Notes under the pieces: generated by a model
The model's input: only the letters and a program-made list of their open reading frames with translations
The model's database searches: none
Told to the model about the DNA's origin: nothing
Program-made: the position numbers and the translations under genes
DNA from: Nannocystis sp.
GTDB lineage: Bacteria; Myxococcota_A; Polyangia; Nannocystales; Nannocystaceae
Direction of reading: 5' to 3'
DNA: 64,000 bases
Assembly (NCBI RefSeq): GCF_016714285.1
Contig: NZ_JADJNN010000011.1
Coordinates: 124,001 to 188,000, forward strand
Shown: piece by piece, positions 1-8,267 of the stretch
Position numbering within the stretch: position 1 is the first letter of the stretch
Layout of the letters: every line of letters begins with the position of its first letter

Positions 1-1587
1 GCGGTGTTCTTCATCGCGACCCTCGGCGCCATCGCGTTCTACGTGCAGCGACAGACGGTCCCGGACACCCACGACGCCGTGCGCACCGCCGTCAGCAGCG
101 CCCCCGATTCCGCCAGCGAGCCCACCCCGCTCGCCGCCCTCCCGTGGCAGGACCGCCTCGACCTCGGCGCCCTCAAGCCGGTCCCGATCGGCCCGGTCCC
201 CGAGGCGCCCGCCAAGGCCGCCGGCAAGTCGAGCGACCCCGACTTCGCCGGCCTCGCCAGCAACCTCGGCGACAGCCGCCTCGTCCAGGAGCTGAGCGAC
301 GGCCACCGCATCCTCTACACCCTCGACCCGGTCCTCCAAGACGCGGCCCTCCAGATCTTCCGCAACCGCGAGGTCCCCTACGCCGCCGCCGTGATCCTCG
401 ACGTCCAGGACAACTCGGTCCTGGCGATGGCCGGCCACTCGACCATGGACCCCCAGGTCGACCCGCTGGAGATCGTCACCACCGCCTGGGCCCCGGCCGC
501 CTCCACCTTCAAGCTCGTCACCGCCGCCGGCCTGCTGAAGAACAAGTCGGTCAACAACAAGACCAAGGTCTGCTTCACCGGCGGCCTCCACGGCATCACC
601 GACGAGCTCCTCGCCGACGACCCCGCCCGCGACGAGCGCTGCGACGACCTCGGCGGCGCGATCGCCCACAGCCACAACGTCGTGGTCGCCAAGATGGCCC
701 TCAAGCACATGAGCGCCGACGGCCTCCTCGACATCGCCAAGACCTTCAAGTTCGAGAGCGACATCCCCTTCGAATTCCCCGTCGAGCGCAGCCCAGCCCT
801 CATCCCCGCCGACGCCAAGGAGCGCGCCCGCGTCGCCGCCGGCTTCTGGCACGTCGACATGAGCCCGCTGCACGGCGCCCTCATGGCCAGCATCTTCGCC
901 CGCGACGGCATCTACCAGCCGCCGCACGTGCTCGCCCAGGTCCGCGGCCCCGACGGCGTCGACCGCACCCCCGCCCTCCCCCGCAGCGAGCGCGTCCTCC
1001 CCAAGGACATCGCCCAGCAGGTCGGCGAGATGATGGTCCGCACCACCTCCGAGGGCACCGCCCGCGGCAGCTTCCGCGACCGCCAGGGCGTCTACTACAT
1101 CACCGACATCGAGGTCGCCGGCAAGACCGGCAGCCTCACCGGCAAGCGCGCCCCGGGCCTCAACTACAACTGGTTCGTCGGCTATGCCCCCGCCGAGCGC
1201 CCCGAGATCGCCTTCGCCGTGCTCGTCGCCAACGAGCCGAAGTGGCAGATCAAGGCCCACTACGCCGCCCGCCGCCTGGTCCAGATCTACCTCCAGCGCC
1301 GCACCGCGATCGCTGAGCACCGCGACGCCCGCCTCGGCGCCCAGGGCCTGGAGCTCCCCGGCCAGGCCCGCCCCGCGGTCGCCCGCGCCGACAAGCCCGA
1401 GCAACCCGACAGGCAAGACAAGCCCGACAGGCCCGAGCCGCGCAAGCCCGAGCCCCTCGCCGCCAAGCCCGGCGCCATCGCCCCCGACGCCCTGCCGCCG
1501 ATCCCCGGCCCGGTCGCCAAGAAGCCCCCCGCCGGCCAGCGGCCGACCCAGCCAAGCGCCCGGCCAGGCAAGCCCAGCGGGGTCTGA
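1..1587 (+). CDS. Penicillin-binding transpeptidase (5' truncated by window edge)
   Basis: This is a D,D-transpeptidase-type enzyme that would cross-link peptidoglycan in the periplasm. The frame is open from the first base and starts inside a hydrophobic segment (FFIATLGAIAFYV), so the membrane anchor and true start probably lie upstream; GTG at 4 is only the first in-window start. Counting from 4, the three active-site motifs are visible: S-T-F-K near residue 167, S-H-N near 223 and K-T-G near 374. The last ~80 residues are a Pro/Lys/Asp-rich disordered tail. No glycosyltransferase domain is seen, so a class B-like or divergent transpeptidase is most likely. Confidence 0.88.
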   Translation, partial: AVFFIATLGAIAFYVQRQTVPDTHDAVRTAVSSAPDSASEPTPLAALPWQDRLDLGALKPVPIGPVPEAPAKAAGKSSDPDFAGLASNLGDSRLVQELSDGHRILYTLDPVLQDAALQIFRNREVPYAAAVILDVQDNSVLAMAGHSTMDPQVDPLEIVTTAWAPAASTFKLVTAAGLLKNKSVNNKTKVCFTGGLHGITDELLADDPARDERCDDLGGAIAHSHNVVVAKMALKHMSADGLLDIAKTFKFESDIPFEFPVERSPALIPADAKERARVAAGFWHVDMSPLHGALMASIFARDGIYQPPHVLAQVRGPDGVDRTPALPRSERVLPKDIAQQVGEMMVRTTSEGTARGSFRDRQGVYYITDIEVAGKTGSLTGKRAPGLNYNWFVGYAPAERPEIAFAVLVANEPKWQIKAHYAARRLVQIYLQRRTAIAEHRDARLGAQGLELPGQARPAVARADKPEQPDRQDKPDRPEPRKPEPLAAKPGAIAPDALPPIPGPVAKKPPAGQRPTQPSARPGKPSGV

Positions 1588-1656
1588 CGCCGTGCACCCG
1601 CGCGTGCGCCCGCCGCCCAGGGCACCGCTCCCGCCGCGCACACACCTGCCCGCGCC

Positions 1657-1764
1657 ACCTGTCCCCACGGACCTGTCCCAGGCGCTACCCGGACCTGTCC
1701 CTACGGACATGTCCCAAGCGCCACCCAGACCTGTCCCCAAGGACCTGTCCCAAGCGCCACCCCG
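1657..1764. repeat. Three tandem 36-bp copies of a palindromic repeat
   Basis: Units begin at 1657, 1693 and 1729, exactly 36 bp apart. Each has the form ACCTGTCCC-nnn-GGAC, then (C/A)TGTCCCA(A/G)GCGC. Read in the frame of the overlapping gene they give P-V-P-x-D-(L/M)-S-Q-A three times. The same core recurs at many other places in the window. Confidence 0.85.
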
Positions 1765-2941
1765 CACCCGGCGCCACGGCGCGCCGCCCGGACTCTGGGC
1801 CGCCCTCGCCTGCGCCCTCCTGCTCGCGCCAGCCCTGCCGGCCCGCGCCGCCGCCCCGCCCGACCCCGCGATCCAGGCCCGCGCCAGCCAGGCCGTCGCC
1901 GACGCGCGCGCCGCCTTCGACCGCTCCGACTACGCCGCCGCGATCACCCACTTCGAGGCCGCCCTCGCGCTGCGCCCCGCGCCGAAGATCCACTACAACC
2001 TCGGCGTGTGCCACACCCGGCTGTACCGCGCCGCTGACGCCCGCGGCGACGCCGAGCCCGCCGCCCGCCACGCCAGCGCGGCGATCGACGCCTTCAACAC
2101 CTACCTGCGCGCCGCGCCGTCAGCCGACGATCGCGACGCCGTCGCCGACACGGTCCGCGCCCTCGGCGGCACCCCGGCGACCCCACCGCGACTCCGCGAC
2201 CCGATGGACCCCGCGCCGCAGCCCGATCGCCCGACCGGCGACCCGCTCTTGCGCCCCCTCGACGCGATCCCTGCCCCGACAGCGATCCCTGCGCCAGGCC
2301 CCGCGCCAGCCCCCACACCAGCCCCCGCGATCCCGCTGTCCCGCGGCTACCTCGGCGTCCTCCTCGGCCTCACCAGCCAGCCGCAGCTGGTCACGCGCAC
2401 CGACCTCGACGGCGGCTTTCAGAGCCTGCTCGTCCTCCGCGGCGGCGCATTGCTCGGCATGCGCCGACGCCTCGCACTCGGCGGACAACTGACCCTCGCG
2501 CTCCCCGTGGAGACCGAAAAAACCAATCTTGCCCTATCGACGCAGACCTTCCTGCTCGACCTCGGCGCCGCGCTGCCCCTCGGCCACAAGCGGCGCTTCG
2601 AGCTCCCGATCGGCGGCTTCGCCGGCGCCGCCCGCGAGGCCCTCCGCGTGCGCGCAGGCCAGCCGCTCCCGACCTGTGCGATCCAGAGCACGGGCACGCT
2701 GGTGGCCGCGCGCGCCGGCGGGGTGGTCGGTGGACGCATCGGGTTCGCTGTGTTAGTGGGAGCCCGCCGCAACCACGAGCTCGGCATGCACTTGACCTCC
2801 GCCTTTCACGGCTTCGGCCGCGGCCCACTCGCTCCTGCTGATCCCAATGGGCCCAATGCCTGCGACGGCCACGTCCTGCAGGATGTCCCTCGGGCCAGGT
2901 TCGTGCTGACCAGCGCCATCGGCTACGCGTTCCGCTTCTGA
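1709..2941 (+). CDS. Exported TPR protein with a C-terminal outer-membrane-like region
   Basis: The protein is 410 aa if it starts at ATG 1709; that ATG is supplied by the second copy of the palindromic repeat. An upstream GTG at 1592, 4 bp after the transpeptidase stop, is also in frame and would add 39 residues. A signal peptide follows (LWAALACALLLAPALPARA). The next ~100 residues look like a TPR unit (DYAAAITHFEAALAL...IHYNLGVCHTRL). A Pro-rich linker and an alternating hydrophobic/glycine region ending in F-R-F resemble a beta-barrel. It probably forms an operon with the transpeptidase. The exact role is unknown. Confidence 0.7.
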   Translation: MSQAPPRPVPKDLSQAPPRTRRHGAPPGLWAALACALLLAPALPARAAAPPDPAIQARASQAVADARAAFDRSDYAAAITHFEAALALRPAPKIHYNLGVCHTRLYRAADARGDAEPAARHASAAIDAFNTYLRAAPSADDRDAVADTVRALGGTPATPPRLRDPMDPAPQPDRPTGDPLLRPLDAIPAPTAIPAPGPAPAPTPAPAIPLSRGYLGVLLGLTSQPQLVTRTDLDGGFQSLLVLRGGALLGMRRRLALGGQLTLALPVETEKTNLALSTQTFLLDLGAALPLGHKRRFELPIGGFAGAAREALRVRAGQPLPTCAIQSTGTLVAARAGGVVGGRIGFAVLVGARRNHELGMHLTSAFHGFGRGPLAPADPNGPNACDGHVLQDVPRARFVLTSAIGYAFRF

Positions 2942-3028
2942 CATGCTGACCCGCACGCAACCGCGCCCCGGCCCGGCCAACGGCCTCGTTGCCGCGACGC
3001 CCTCGCCATCCCTGGCCGGAGGCCGCGC

Positions 3029-4492
3029 GTGACCACCCCCGGCGCCGGACAGTTCTACCGCTGGCTCGACGAGGCCGTCCCCCGCGCCGGCAGCCAGCGA
3101 TCGCTCGACAGCCAGGACACCACCCTCAGCCGCCGCGGCCTGCTGATCCGCGCCGACAAGCGCGCCCGCGAGCTCGCCGGCCTCAAGATCGGCGCCGGCG
3201 ACGTCGTCGCCCTGTCGATGGGCAACGTCGCCGAGTTCGTCATCCTCCTCCTCGCGGTCAGCAAGCTCGGCGCCATCGCCATGCCCGTCGACCCCGCCAA
3301 CGGCGACCGCAGCCTGCTCGGCGTCGCCTCTCGCCTGCCCGTGCGCGCCGTCCTCCGCCGCCCCCGCGGCCTCGAGAACTCGCCGCTGCAGTACCCCGAA
3401 GGCTACAAGCTGCTCGCCCGCCGCAAGCTCAGCGGCTCCCTCCTTGAAGTCGACACCCTCGAGCTCCCCGACGAGCTGCGCCGCCAGACCCTCCCCGGCG
3501 ACACCGAGTACATCTGCGAGACCGCCGGCGCCGACGGCGTGCTCCACGACGTCCTCCGCAGCGGCGCCCACCTGCGCTGGCTCGGTGAGTCCGCCGCCAA
3601 GATGCTCGACCTCGGCCCCGGCACCCACCTCGCCTGCGCCCAGGCCTTCACCAGCCCCCGCTTCTTCGACCCCGTCGTGCTCGGCTGGCTCGCCTCCGAG
3701 GCCCGCCTGGTGATGGCCGACAACCCCACCCTCGAGTCCGTGCTGCCCCCCATCGGCACCTACGAGCGCCTCGTCGTCGTCGACCTCCTCTACTCGCTGC
3801 AGACCGCCGCCCGCGCGCTCAAGGCCGCCGGGGCCACCCGCGAGCTGCTCGCCGTGATCCCCCAGGCCACCATCGCCACCAGCCACGGACGCATGCTCAA
3901 GCAGGTGTTCGGCGAGCACCCCCGCCAACTCCTCCTGCTCGAGGAGATCGGCATCCTCGGCGTCCGCGCCATGCACCGCGGCGAACGCTTCGAGCCCACC
4001 CCCGGCATCGAGCTCCGCCCCGGCGCGCCCCACTTCAGCCCGACCCACGAGGGCGGCCACGAGGTCCTCTTCCACCCCAGCCTCCCCGTCGTCACCCGCC
4101 CGCCGGTCCCAGCCGGCCAGCCCGGCGGCCCGGTCCTGGGCAACTTCGGCGCAGGCGGGGGCTGGTTCCACACCGGCTACCTCGGCCACTTCACTGGCCG
4201 CCTCGACGCCACCGTCCTCGGCGAGGTCCCCGGCCGCACCGACAGCCTCGTCAACCTCGAGGGCCGCCGCGCCTCCCTGCGCACGATCGAGGCCGCCATG
4301 CTCCGCCACCGCCGCATCACCGAGGCCAGCGCCGAGGTCGAGTACGACGTCGACGGCAACCCCTTCGTCCACCTGCGCTACCGGGCCACCGGCCACACCC
4401 CGCTCGACGACCTCGACGAGTTCATGGTCGCCAGCCTCCCGCCCTACATGGTCCCGCGTCAGGCCACCCGCCAGGACCCCCCGCTCGCCTGA
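3029..4492 (+). CDS. Degenerate adenylate-forming (ANL superfamily) protein
   Basis: At 487 aa with a GTG start, this is close to the usual length for acyl-CoA synthetases. The overall plan is recognisable: an N-terminal 'GDVVALSMGNVAEFVILLLA' block, a later G-W-F-H-T-G-Y-L-G segment (canonical W-x-x-T-G-D-x-G), then R-T-D-S-L-V-N-L-E-G-R-R (canonical G-R-x-D-D-x-I-K-x-x-G) and LPPYMVP near the end. The Thr/Ser/Gly-rich AMP loop is replaced by an unrelated ICETAGADGVLHD stretch, the Asp of T-G-D is Tyr, and the C-terminal catalytic Lys is missing. Family knowledge says these positions are needed for adenylation, so the protein may be a non-catalytic paralogue. No partner genes suggest a substrate. 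Confidence 0.65.
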   Translation: MTTPGAGQFYRWLDEAVPRAGSQRSLDSQDTTLSRRGLLIRADKRARELAGLKIGAGDVVALSMGNVAEFVILLLAVSKLGAIAMPVDPANGDRSLLGVASRLPVRAVLRRPRGLENSPLQYPEGYKLLARRKLSGSLLEVDTLELPDELRRQTLPGDTEYICETAGADGVLHDVLRSGAHLRWLGESAAKMLDLGPGTHLACAQAFTSPRFFDPVVLGWLASEARLVMADNPTLESVLPPIGTYERLVVVDLLYSLQTAARALKAAGATRELLAVIPQATIATSHGRMLKQVFGEHPRQLLLLEEIGILGVRAMHRGERFEPTPGIELRPGAPHFSPTHEGGHEVLFHPSLPVVTRPPVPAGQPGGPVLGNFGAGGGWFHTGYLGHFTGRLDATVLGEVPGRTDSLVNLEGRRASLRTIEAAMLRHRRITEASAEVEYDVDGNPFVHLRYRATGHTPLDDLDEFMVASLPPYMVPRQATRQDPPLA

Positions 4493-4594
4493 CTCTGGCC
4501 TGAAGCCTGAAGCCTGCGCGCGCGAACGCGCTCGCAGACCCGTGCGCCCGCAGACCCGTGGTTCCACTCACGAGCACGGATACTTCCACGCATA

Positions 4595-4600
4595 TAGGAT
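4595..4600 (+). promoter_or_regulatory. TANNNT-type -10 element close to a start codon
   Basis: TAGGAT lies 6 bases before ATG 4607 in a locally A/T-richer patch (GCATATAGGAT). Such spacing would give a leaderless or nearly leaderless transcript. No convincing -35 box is seen. Confidence 0.3.
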
Positions 4601-4606
4601 GCCCCC

Positions 4607-6013
4607 ATGCGGGGATTCAATTCGATGACGTGGCGGCTCGCGCTGCCGTGCAGTGTGCTTCTCTTGGCCTGTGGCGACGCGGGGAACAGCTCCGACTCCA
4701 CATCGAACAGCTCGACGGGTCAGCCTTCCACCACCGTCGACCCGACCACGCCACCGACCACGAGCAACCCGACGACGGGCGTCAGCGTCAGCGACTCGGA
4801 CACCACCGCCGGCTCGAACTCCAACTCCGAGTCGAACGGCACCAGCAGCGGCAGCGGTGATCCGACCACGACCACCAACAGCAGCGCCACCACCACCAGC
4901 GCCAGCACCACGGACAACCCGGGCACCAGCAGCACCTCGGGCGTCAGCGCCTCGACCAGCGGCGGCGAGTCCAGCACCGGCAAGGTGATCTGCGAGCCCG
5001 GCGACGGCATGGGCATGGGCATGGTCGAGAAGAGCTTCATCTGGATCCCCAGCCAGGACCTCAGCGACGTCGCCAAGGTCAACACCCAGACCATGGTCCT
5101 GCTCGCCCGCTACAAGATCGGCGCCGGCGGTGACAGCCCCTCGCGCACCTCGGTCAGCGGCGACGGCCGCTTCGTCATCGTCAACTCGCGCCAGACCGGC
5201 CGCAGCACCATGGTCGCCGCCAACATCGAGGACTGCGTCGACAAGAACAACAACGGCAAGATCGAGACATCCCAGGGCCCCAACGACGTGCTCGCCTGGG
5301 GCACCGACGAGTGCATCCTGTGGGACAAGCAGTGGCCCTACGCTGGCGGCTTCGCGGCCGGCCCGCGCGGCACCACCTGGACCCCCGGCACCTGGGACTA
5401 CGACCTGTGCCAGTACGTCGACCCCAAGGTCTGGATCGGCTACTCGGCCCCCGGCGGCGTCGCCCACTTCGCCCGCGTCGCCGTCGACGGCACCGTCGAG
5501 GAGACCGTCATGGTCCCCGGCTGGAACGGCCAGGGCTACTCGCCCTACGGCGGCGCCCTCGACCCCGAGTTCCGCCCGTGGATGGCTGGCCTGCGCGGCG
5601 AGTTCATCCGCATCAACACCGACCAGAACCCGATCACCGTCGACCGCTTCACCCCGCCCGGCAACACCCAGGGCTACGGCTTCACCGTCGACCCCGACGG
5701 TAACCCCTGGTTCGCCGGCTGCGGCGGCGCCGTCAGCACCTACGACACCGACACCATGCAGTACACCTCGATCCCCGGCACCAACGCCTGCCACCGCGGC
5801 ATCGCGGCCGACGAGAAGTACGTCTGGGCCGCCGCCAACGGCCCCTGCGGCCTGGTCCAGATCGACCGCGCGACCAACACCCTCATCAAGTTCCACAACA
5901 CCAACCCCTGCTCCACCGCCATCGGCGTCAGCATCGACGCCGAGAAGTACGTGTGGCTCGTCGACCAGGAGGGCTGGGCCTGGAAGATCGACCCGAGAAC
6001 GTCCCGGCGATGA
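4607..6013 (+). CDS. Beta-propeller (Vgb/NHL-like) lipoprotein, frameshifted at its 3' end
   Basis: ATG 4607 begins a lipoprotein signal peptide with lipobox L-L-A-C (VLLLACGDAG). About 100 residues of Ser/Thr/Gly/Asn-rich linker follow. The rest is a repeat domain with recurring aspartate, glycine and tryptophan turns, such as D-P-D-G-N-P-W-F-A-G and Y-V-W-L-V-D, as in virginiamycin-B-lyase/NHL propellers. The frame ends at 6013 with an unnatural tail (PRTSRR). Shifting frame by one base at the CCC run near 5993-5995 restores ENVPAMKQVMVPG and continues to a TAG at 6091-6093. The intended gene is therefore probably 4607-6093, carrying a one-base deletion. Confidence 0.82.
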   Translation: MRGFNSMTWRLALPCSVLLLACGDAGNSSDSTSNSSTGQPSTTVDPTTPPTTSNPTTGVSVSDSDTTAGSNSNSESNGTSSGSGDPTTTTNSSATTTSASTTDNPGTSSTSGVSASTSGGESSTGKVICEPGDGMGMGMVEKSFIWIPSQDLSDVAKVNTQTMVLLARYKIGAGGDSPSRTSVSGDGRFVIVNSRQTGRSTMVAANIEDCVDKNNNGKIETSQGPNDVLAWGTDECILWDKQWPYAGGFAAGPRGTTWTPGTWDYDLCQYVDPKVWIGYSAPGGVAHFARVAVDGTVEETVMVPGWNGQGYSPYGGALDPEFRPWMAGLRGEFIRINTDQNPITVDRFTPPGNTQGYGFTVDPDGNPWFAGCGGAVSTYDTDTMQYTSIPGTNACHRGIAADEKYVWAAANGPCGLVQIDRATNTLIKFHNTNPCSTAIGVSIDAEKYVWLVDQEGWAWKIDPRTSRR

Positions 6014-6176
6014 AGCAGGTCATGGTCCCGGGCAGCCACTACGTCTACTCCGACATGACCGGCGGCCAGCTCAACAGCATCCTCCCGCAGTAGCCCTGCG
6101 CGCTCGCCCGCCACCGCCACCGCCGCCACCCCCACGGGCGCGACGGTGGCGGTCTGGCTTTCGGGACAGATCGAGC

Positions 6177-6644
6177 TCAGGCGCCGACCCGCGCCACGAA
6201 GGCCCGCACCGCCGGCAAGGCCGCCTCCGCCACCGTCACCGTGCGCGTCAGGTTGCCGTTCGCGCCGATGTTCGCGAACTCGAGCGACAGCCGCGAACCA
6301 TCCAGCGACGCCCGCACGAGCAGCTGATAGCCGGCGCGAAACGGCGAGAAGGCGCGCCCGACGAACAGCCCGCGCTCGGCCAGGATCACCTCGCTGCCCC
6401 CGTCCTGCCAGCGGGCCACGATCTGCGCCGGGTCGGCGAGCACCGCCAACAGCGCCTCCTCCTGGTAGCGACGATTGAGCCGGACCAGCTGCACGAGGCA
6501 CAGCACCGCCACCGGCGTACCGAGCCCCGCCACGATCACCCCGGTGCCGACCTCGCGCCCGACCGCGATCATCACCCCGCCCATGAACATCGCGGCGAAC
6601 CCGAGGATCATGGCGATCGCCAGCAAGAACATCCGCCCGATCAT
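6177..6644 (-). CDS. Small two-TM membrane protein of unknown function
   Basis: This 155-aa protein has two predicted membrane helices in the first ~60 residues (FLLAIAMILGFAAMFMGGVM and GVIVAGLGTPVAVLCLVQLV). A soluble C-terminal domain of about 90 residues follows, rich in beta-prone sequence (SEVILAERGLFVGRAFSPF). Codon use is typical of the window. The gene faces the frameshifted lipoprotein gene convergently. I do not recognise the family. The C-terminal half could be a PH-like domain, but that is only a guess from the alternating pattern. Confidence 0.6.
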   Translation of the reverse strand: MIGRMFLLAIAMILGFAAMFMGGVMIAVGREVGTGVIVAGLGTPVAVLCLVQLVRLNRRYQEEALLAVLADPAQIVARWQDGGSEVILAERGLFVGRAFSPFRAGYQLLVRASLDGSRLSLEFANIGANGNLTRTVTVAEAALPAVRAFVARVGA

Positions 6645-6678
6645 CCGCCCACGATAACCGGCCCGCGCGCTCGATGGC

Positions 6679-6759
6679 GCTCAGGACGGCGCGCATGACC
6701 ACCGCGCTTCACCACACGCTCGCGTCCTCGACGACCACCGCGCTTCACCACGCGCTCGC
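6679..6759. repeat. 27-bp direct repeat, 36 bp apart, beside copies of a gene 3' end
   Basis: GACCACCGCGCTTCACCAC plus CGCTCGC is present at 6697-6723 and 6733-6759 with one mismatch. The segment from 6680 (CTCAGGACGGCGCGCATGAC) resembles the 3' end of the downstream leftward gene (CTCAGGACGGG...GCGCGCACGAC, stop at 6772) with 17 bases missing. The region looks like partial copies of that gene end. Otherwise 6645-6771 holds nothing recognisable. Confidence 0.55.
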
Positions 6760-6771
6760 TGGCCCGCTCCC

Positions 6772-7149
6772 TCAGGACGGGTCTTCGAGCAGCTCGGCGC
6801 GCACGACCACCGCCGTGCGCTGCGTCTTCGCCACCGTGACCGTGCGCTGCACCGGGAAGCGCCCTGGCTTGCGCACCTCGACCCGGTGCACCCCCGGCGC
6901 CAACAAGATCGGCCCGGTCTCCGGCACGCGCAGCGCCTTCACCTGTCCGACGTAGTTGCCGTCCACGAACACCTCCGCGTCGAGGTCGACGTCCGGCACC
7001 TCGATCGCCAGCGGCGCCGCCGGCTCGTCACGGCCCGCACCGCGGTGCGCACAGGCCGTCAGCGCCAGCCCCAACCCCAGCACCAGAGTCGTTCGAGAGC
7101 ACCAGCGCCGGTCACGGCGCGGCGGCTTGCAGCGAGATGTGCACGACAT
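6772..7149 (-). CDS. PEGA-domain lipoprotein
   Basis: This is a 125-aa lipoprotein. A basic n-region (RRDRRWCSR) precedes a hydrophobic core and lipobox L-T-A-C (GLALTACAHRG). The remainder fits a PEGA domain: D-A-E-V-F-V-D-G-N-Y-V-G followed by L-A-P-G-V-H-R-V-E-V-R-K-P-G-R. PEGA domains are common in surface proteins of myxobacteria. The start overlaps the 3' end of the upstream exported-protein gene by 38 bp, which suggests co-transcription. No later good start is available before the signal peptide. Confidence 0.75.
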   Translation of the reverse strand: MSCTSRCKPPRRDRRWCSRTTLVLGLGLALTACAHRGAGRDEPAAPLAIEVPDVDLDAEVFVDGNYVGQVKALRVPETGPILLAPGVHRVEVRKPGRFPVQRTVTVAKTQRTAVVVRAELLEDPS

Positions 7150-8116
7150 GGGACGCCTCGACCTCTCCTACCACAATCGTCGCCCCCGGGACCTGCACCC
7201 CCGCGAGCCGCTCCTGCAGCTCCTGGGCCGTCAGCCCGCCCTCGACCCGCAGGGTCACCGCCCCGTCGCTGCCGACCGCCGCCACCGTCACCGCCGTGGC
7301 CCCGAGCACCGACTCCCGCAGCGCACGCTCGAGCCGGCGCACCCGCGCCGCCGGCCACGGCGCCGCGATCTTCAGGCGCACGCCGCCATCTGTCCCCCGG
7401 GACATGCCCCTTGTGACCTGTCCGATGAGCCCGGCCAGCGCGTCGCTCGCGGCCGCCTGCGCGTCCTCACCCAGGCCCGTCGCGCGCACGCTGCTCGGCC
7501 CCGGCGTCGCCCCGGCCGGCCACTTCAGGCCCAGCTCGCCGCGCACCACCGTCACCCGCGGGTAGCTCAGGCTCCCCGGCGCCGCGCAGCTCAAGCTGGC
7601 TGAAAGGACAGGTCCCGCCGACCCCGGCGCCACGTCGCGGATCGCCCCGACCGCCAACAGGGCCCGCCGCAGCTCCGCCTCCGCGCTCGCCGGGCAGCCG
7701 CTGTTCTCCAGCGCGAGCGCCGGCAGCAGGATGAAGTTCGAAGGCCCCTTGCCAGCGACCGCCCCGCCAGCGACCGCCCCGGCCAGCGCCTTCCCGAGTC
7801 GCGCCGTGTCGATCTCCACCGACACCATCGCCGTCGCCGTCGCCCCGTCGTCGTCCTGCCGCAGCACCCGATAGGACCGCGTCCACACCGCGGGCGCCGC
7901 CAACACCTGCTTGCGGGCCGTGAGATCGCCCGCCCCGAGCTGCTCCACCGCGGCCTCGAGCGCCGCCTTGCGGGCCCGCTCGAGCGCCTGGTCCCTCGCC
8001 TTGAGCGCGTCGACCTTGTCCCCGATCGCCGCATGCCCCGTCCCGGCGAACGGCGCTGCCAGCGCCTCCGCGCCCCAGAACAGGCTCAGGCCGAGCACCA
8101 CCGCGAGTCGCCGCAT
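7112..8116 (-). CDS. Exported FlgT/LPP20-like protein
   Basis: This 334-aa protein starts at ATG 8116, just before a clear signal peptide (RRLAVVLGLSLFWGAEALA); the frame is open further upstream but unsupported. The N-terminal domain (GTGHAAIGD...ARDQALERARKAALEAAVEQL, then V-S-V-E-I-D) resembles the domain of FlgT and related envelope proteins, in which an Ala/Arg-rich helix packs on a sheet. A dispersed palindromic repeat at 7390-7424 is read in frame as QVTRGMSRGTDGG, and a half copy lies near 7604-7615. It probably shares a transcript with the overlapping PEGA lipoprotein gene. Confidence 0.65.
   Translation of the reverse strand: MRRLAVVLGLSLFWGAEALAAPFAGTGHAAIGDKVDALKARDQALERARKAALEAAVEQLGAGDLTARKQVLAAPAVWTRSYRVLRQDDDGATATAMVSVEIDTARLGKALAGAVAGGAVAGKGPSNFILLPALALENSGCPASAEAELRRALLAVGAIRDVAPGSAGPVLSASLSCAAPGSLSYPRVTVVRGELGLKWPAGATPGPSSVRATGLGEDAQAAASDALAGLIGQVTRGMSRGTDGGVRLKIAAPWPAARVRRLERALRESVLGATAVTVAAVGSDGAVTLRVEGGLTAQELQERLAGVQVPGATIVVGEVEASHVVHISLQAAAP
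7390..7424. repeat. Dispersed palindromic element inside a coding region
   Basis: CTGTCCCCCGGGACATG is followed by a second half-site, GACCTGTCC. It lies in frame inside the FlgT-like gene and matches the core seen at 1657, 13419, 30071, 39019 and 52348. Confidence 0.6.
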
Positions 8117-8267
8117 CGCCGCGAGCTTGGCAGGCCTCGTCGCCGCGGCGCAAGGATACGGCGAAACCCCGGCCCCGCCGCCGCGAGGATCCACCCTGCC
8201 CCCATCCGAAGGTCTCCCGTGTGCGCGGTGGCAATCTCGCCCCGCCTGCGATACACCCGCCGCGATC

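Noticed and set aside
1250..1658. Long leftward open frames over the transpeptidase tail
   Set aside because: Their Arg/Ala/Gly-rich products are what the GC-saturated third positions of the real gene give in other frames; no motifs.
1657..1764. CRISPR array at the 36-bp repeats
   Set aside because: The units are directly adjacent with no unique spacers, and no cas genes are nearby.
2753..4567. 604-residue leftward open frame over the adenylate-forming gene
   Set aside because: Ala/Gly/Val/Glu-rich translation without domains; it mirrors the codon structure of the rightward gene with clear ANL motifs.
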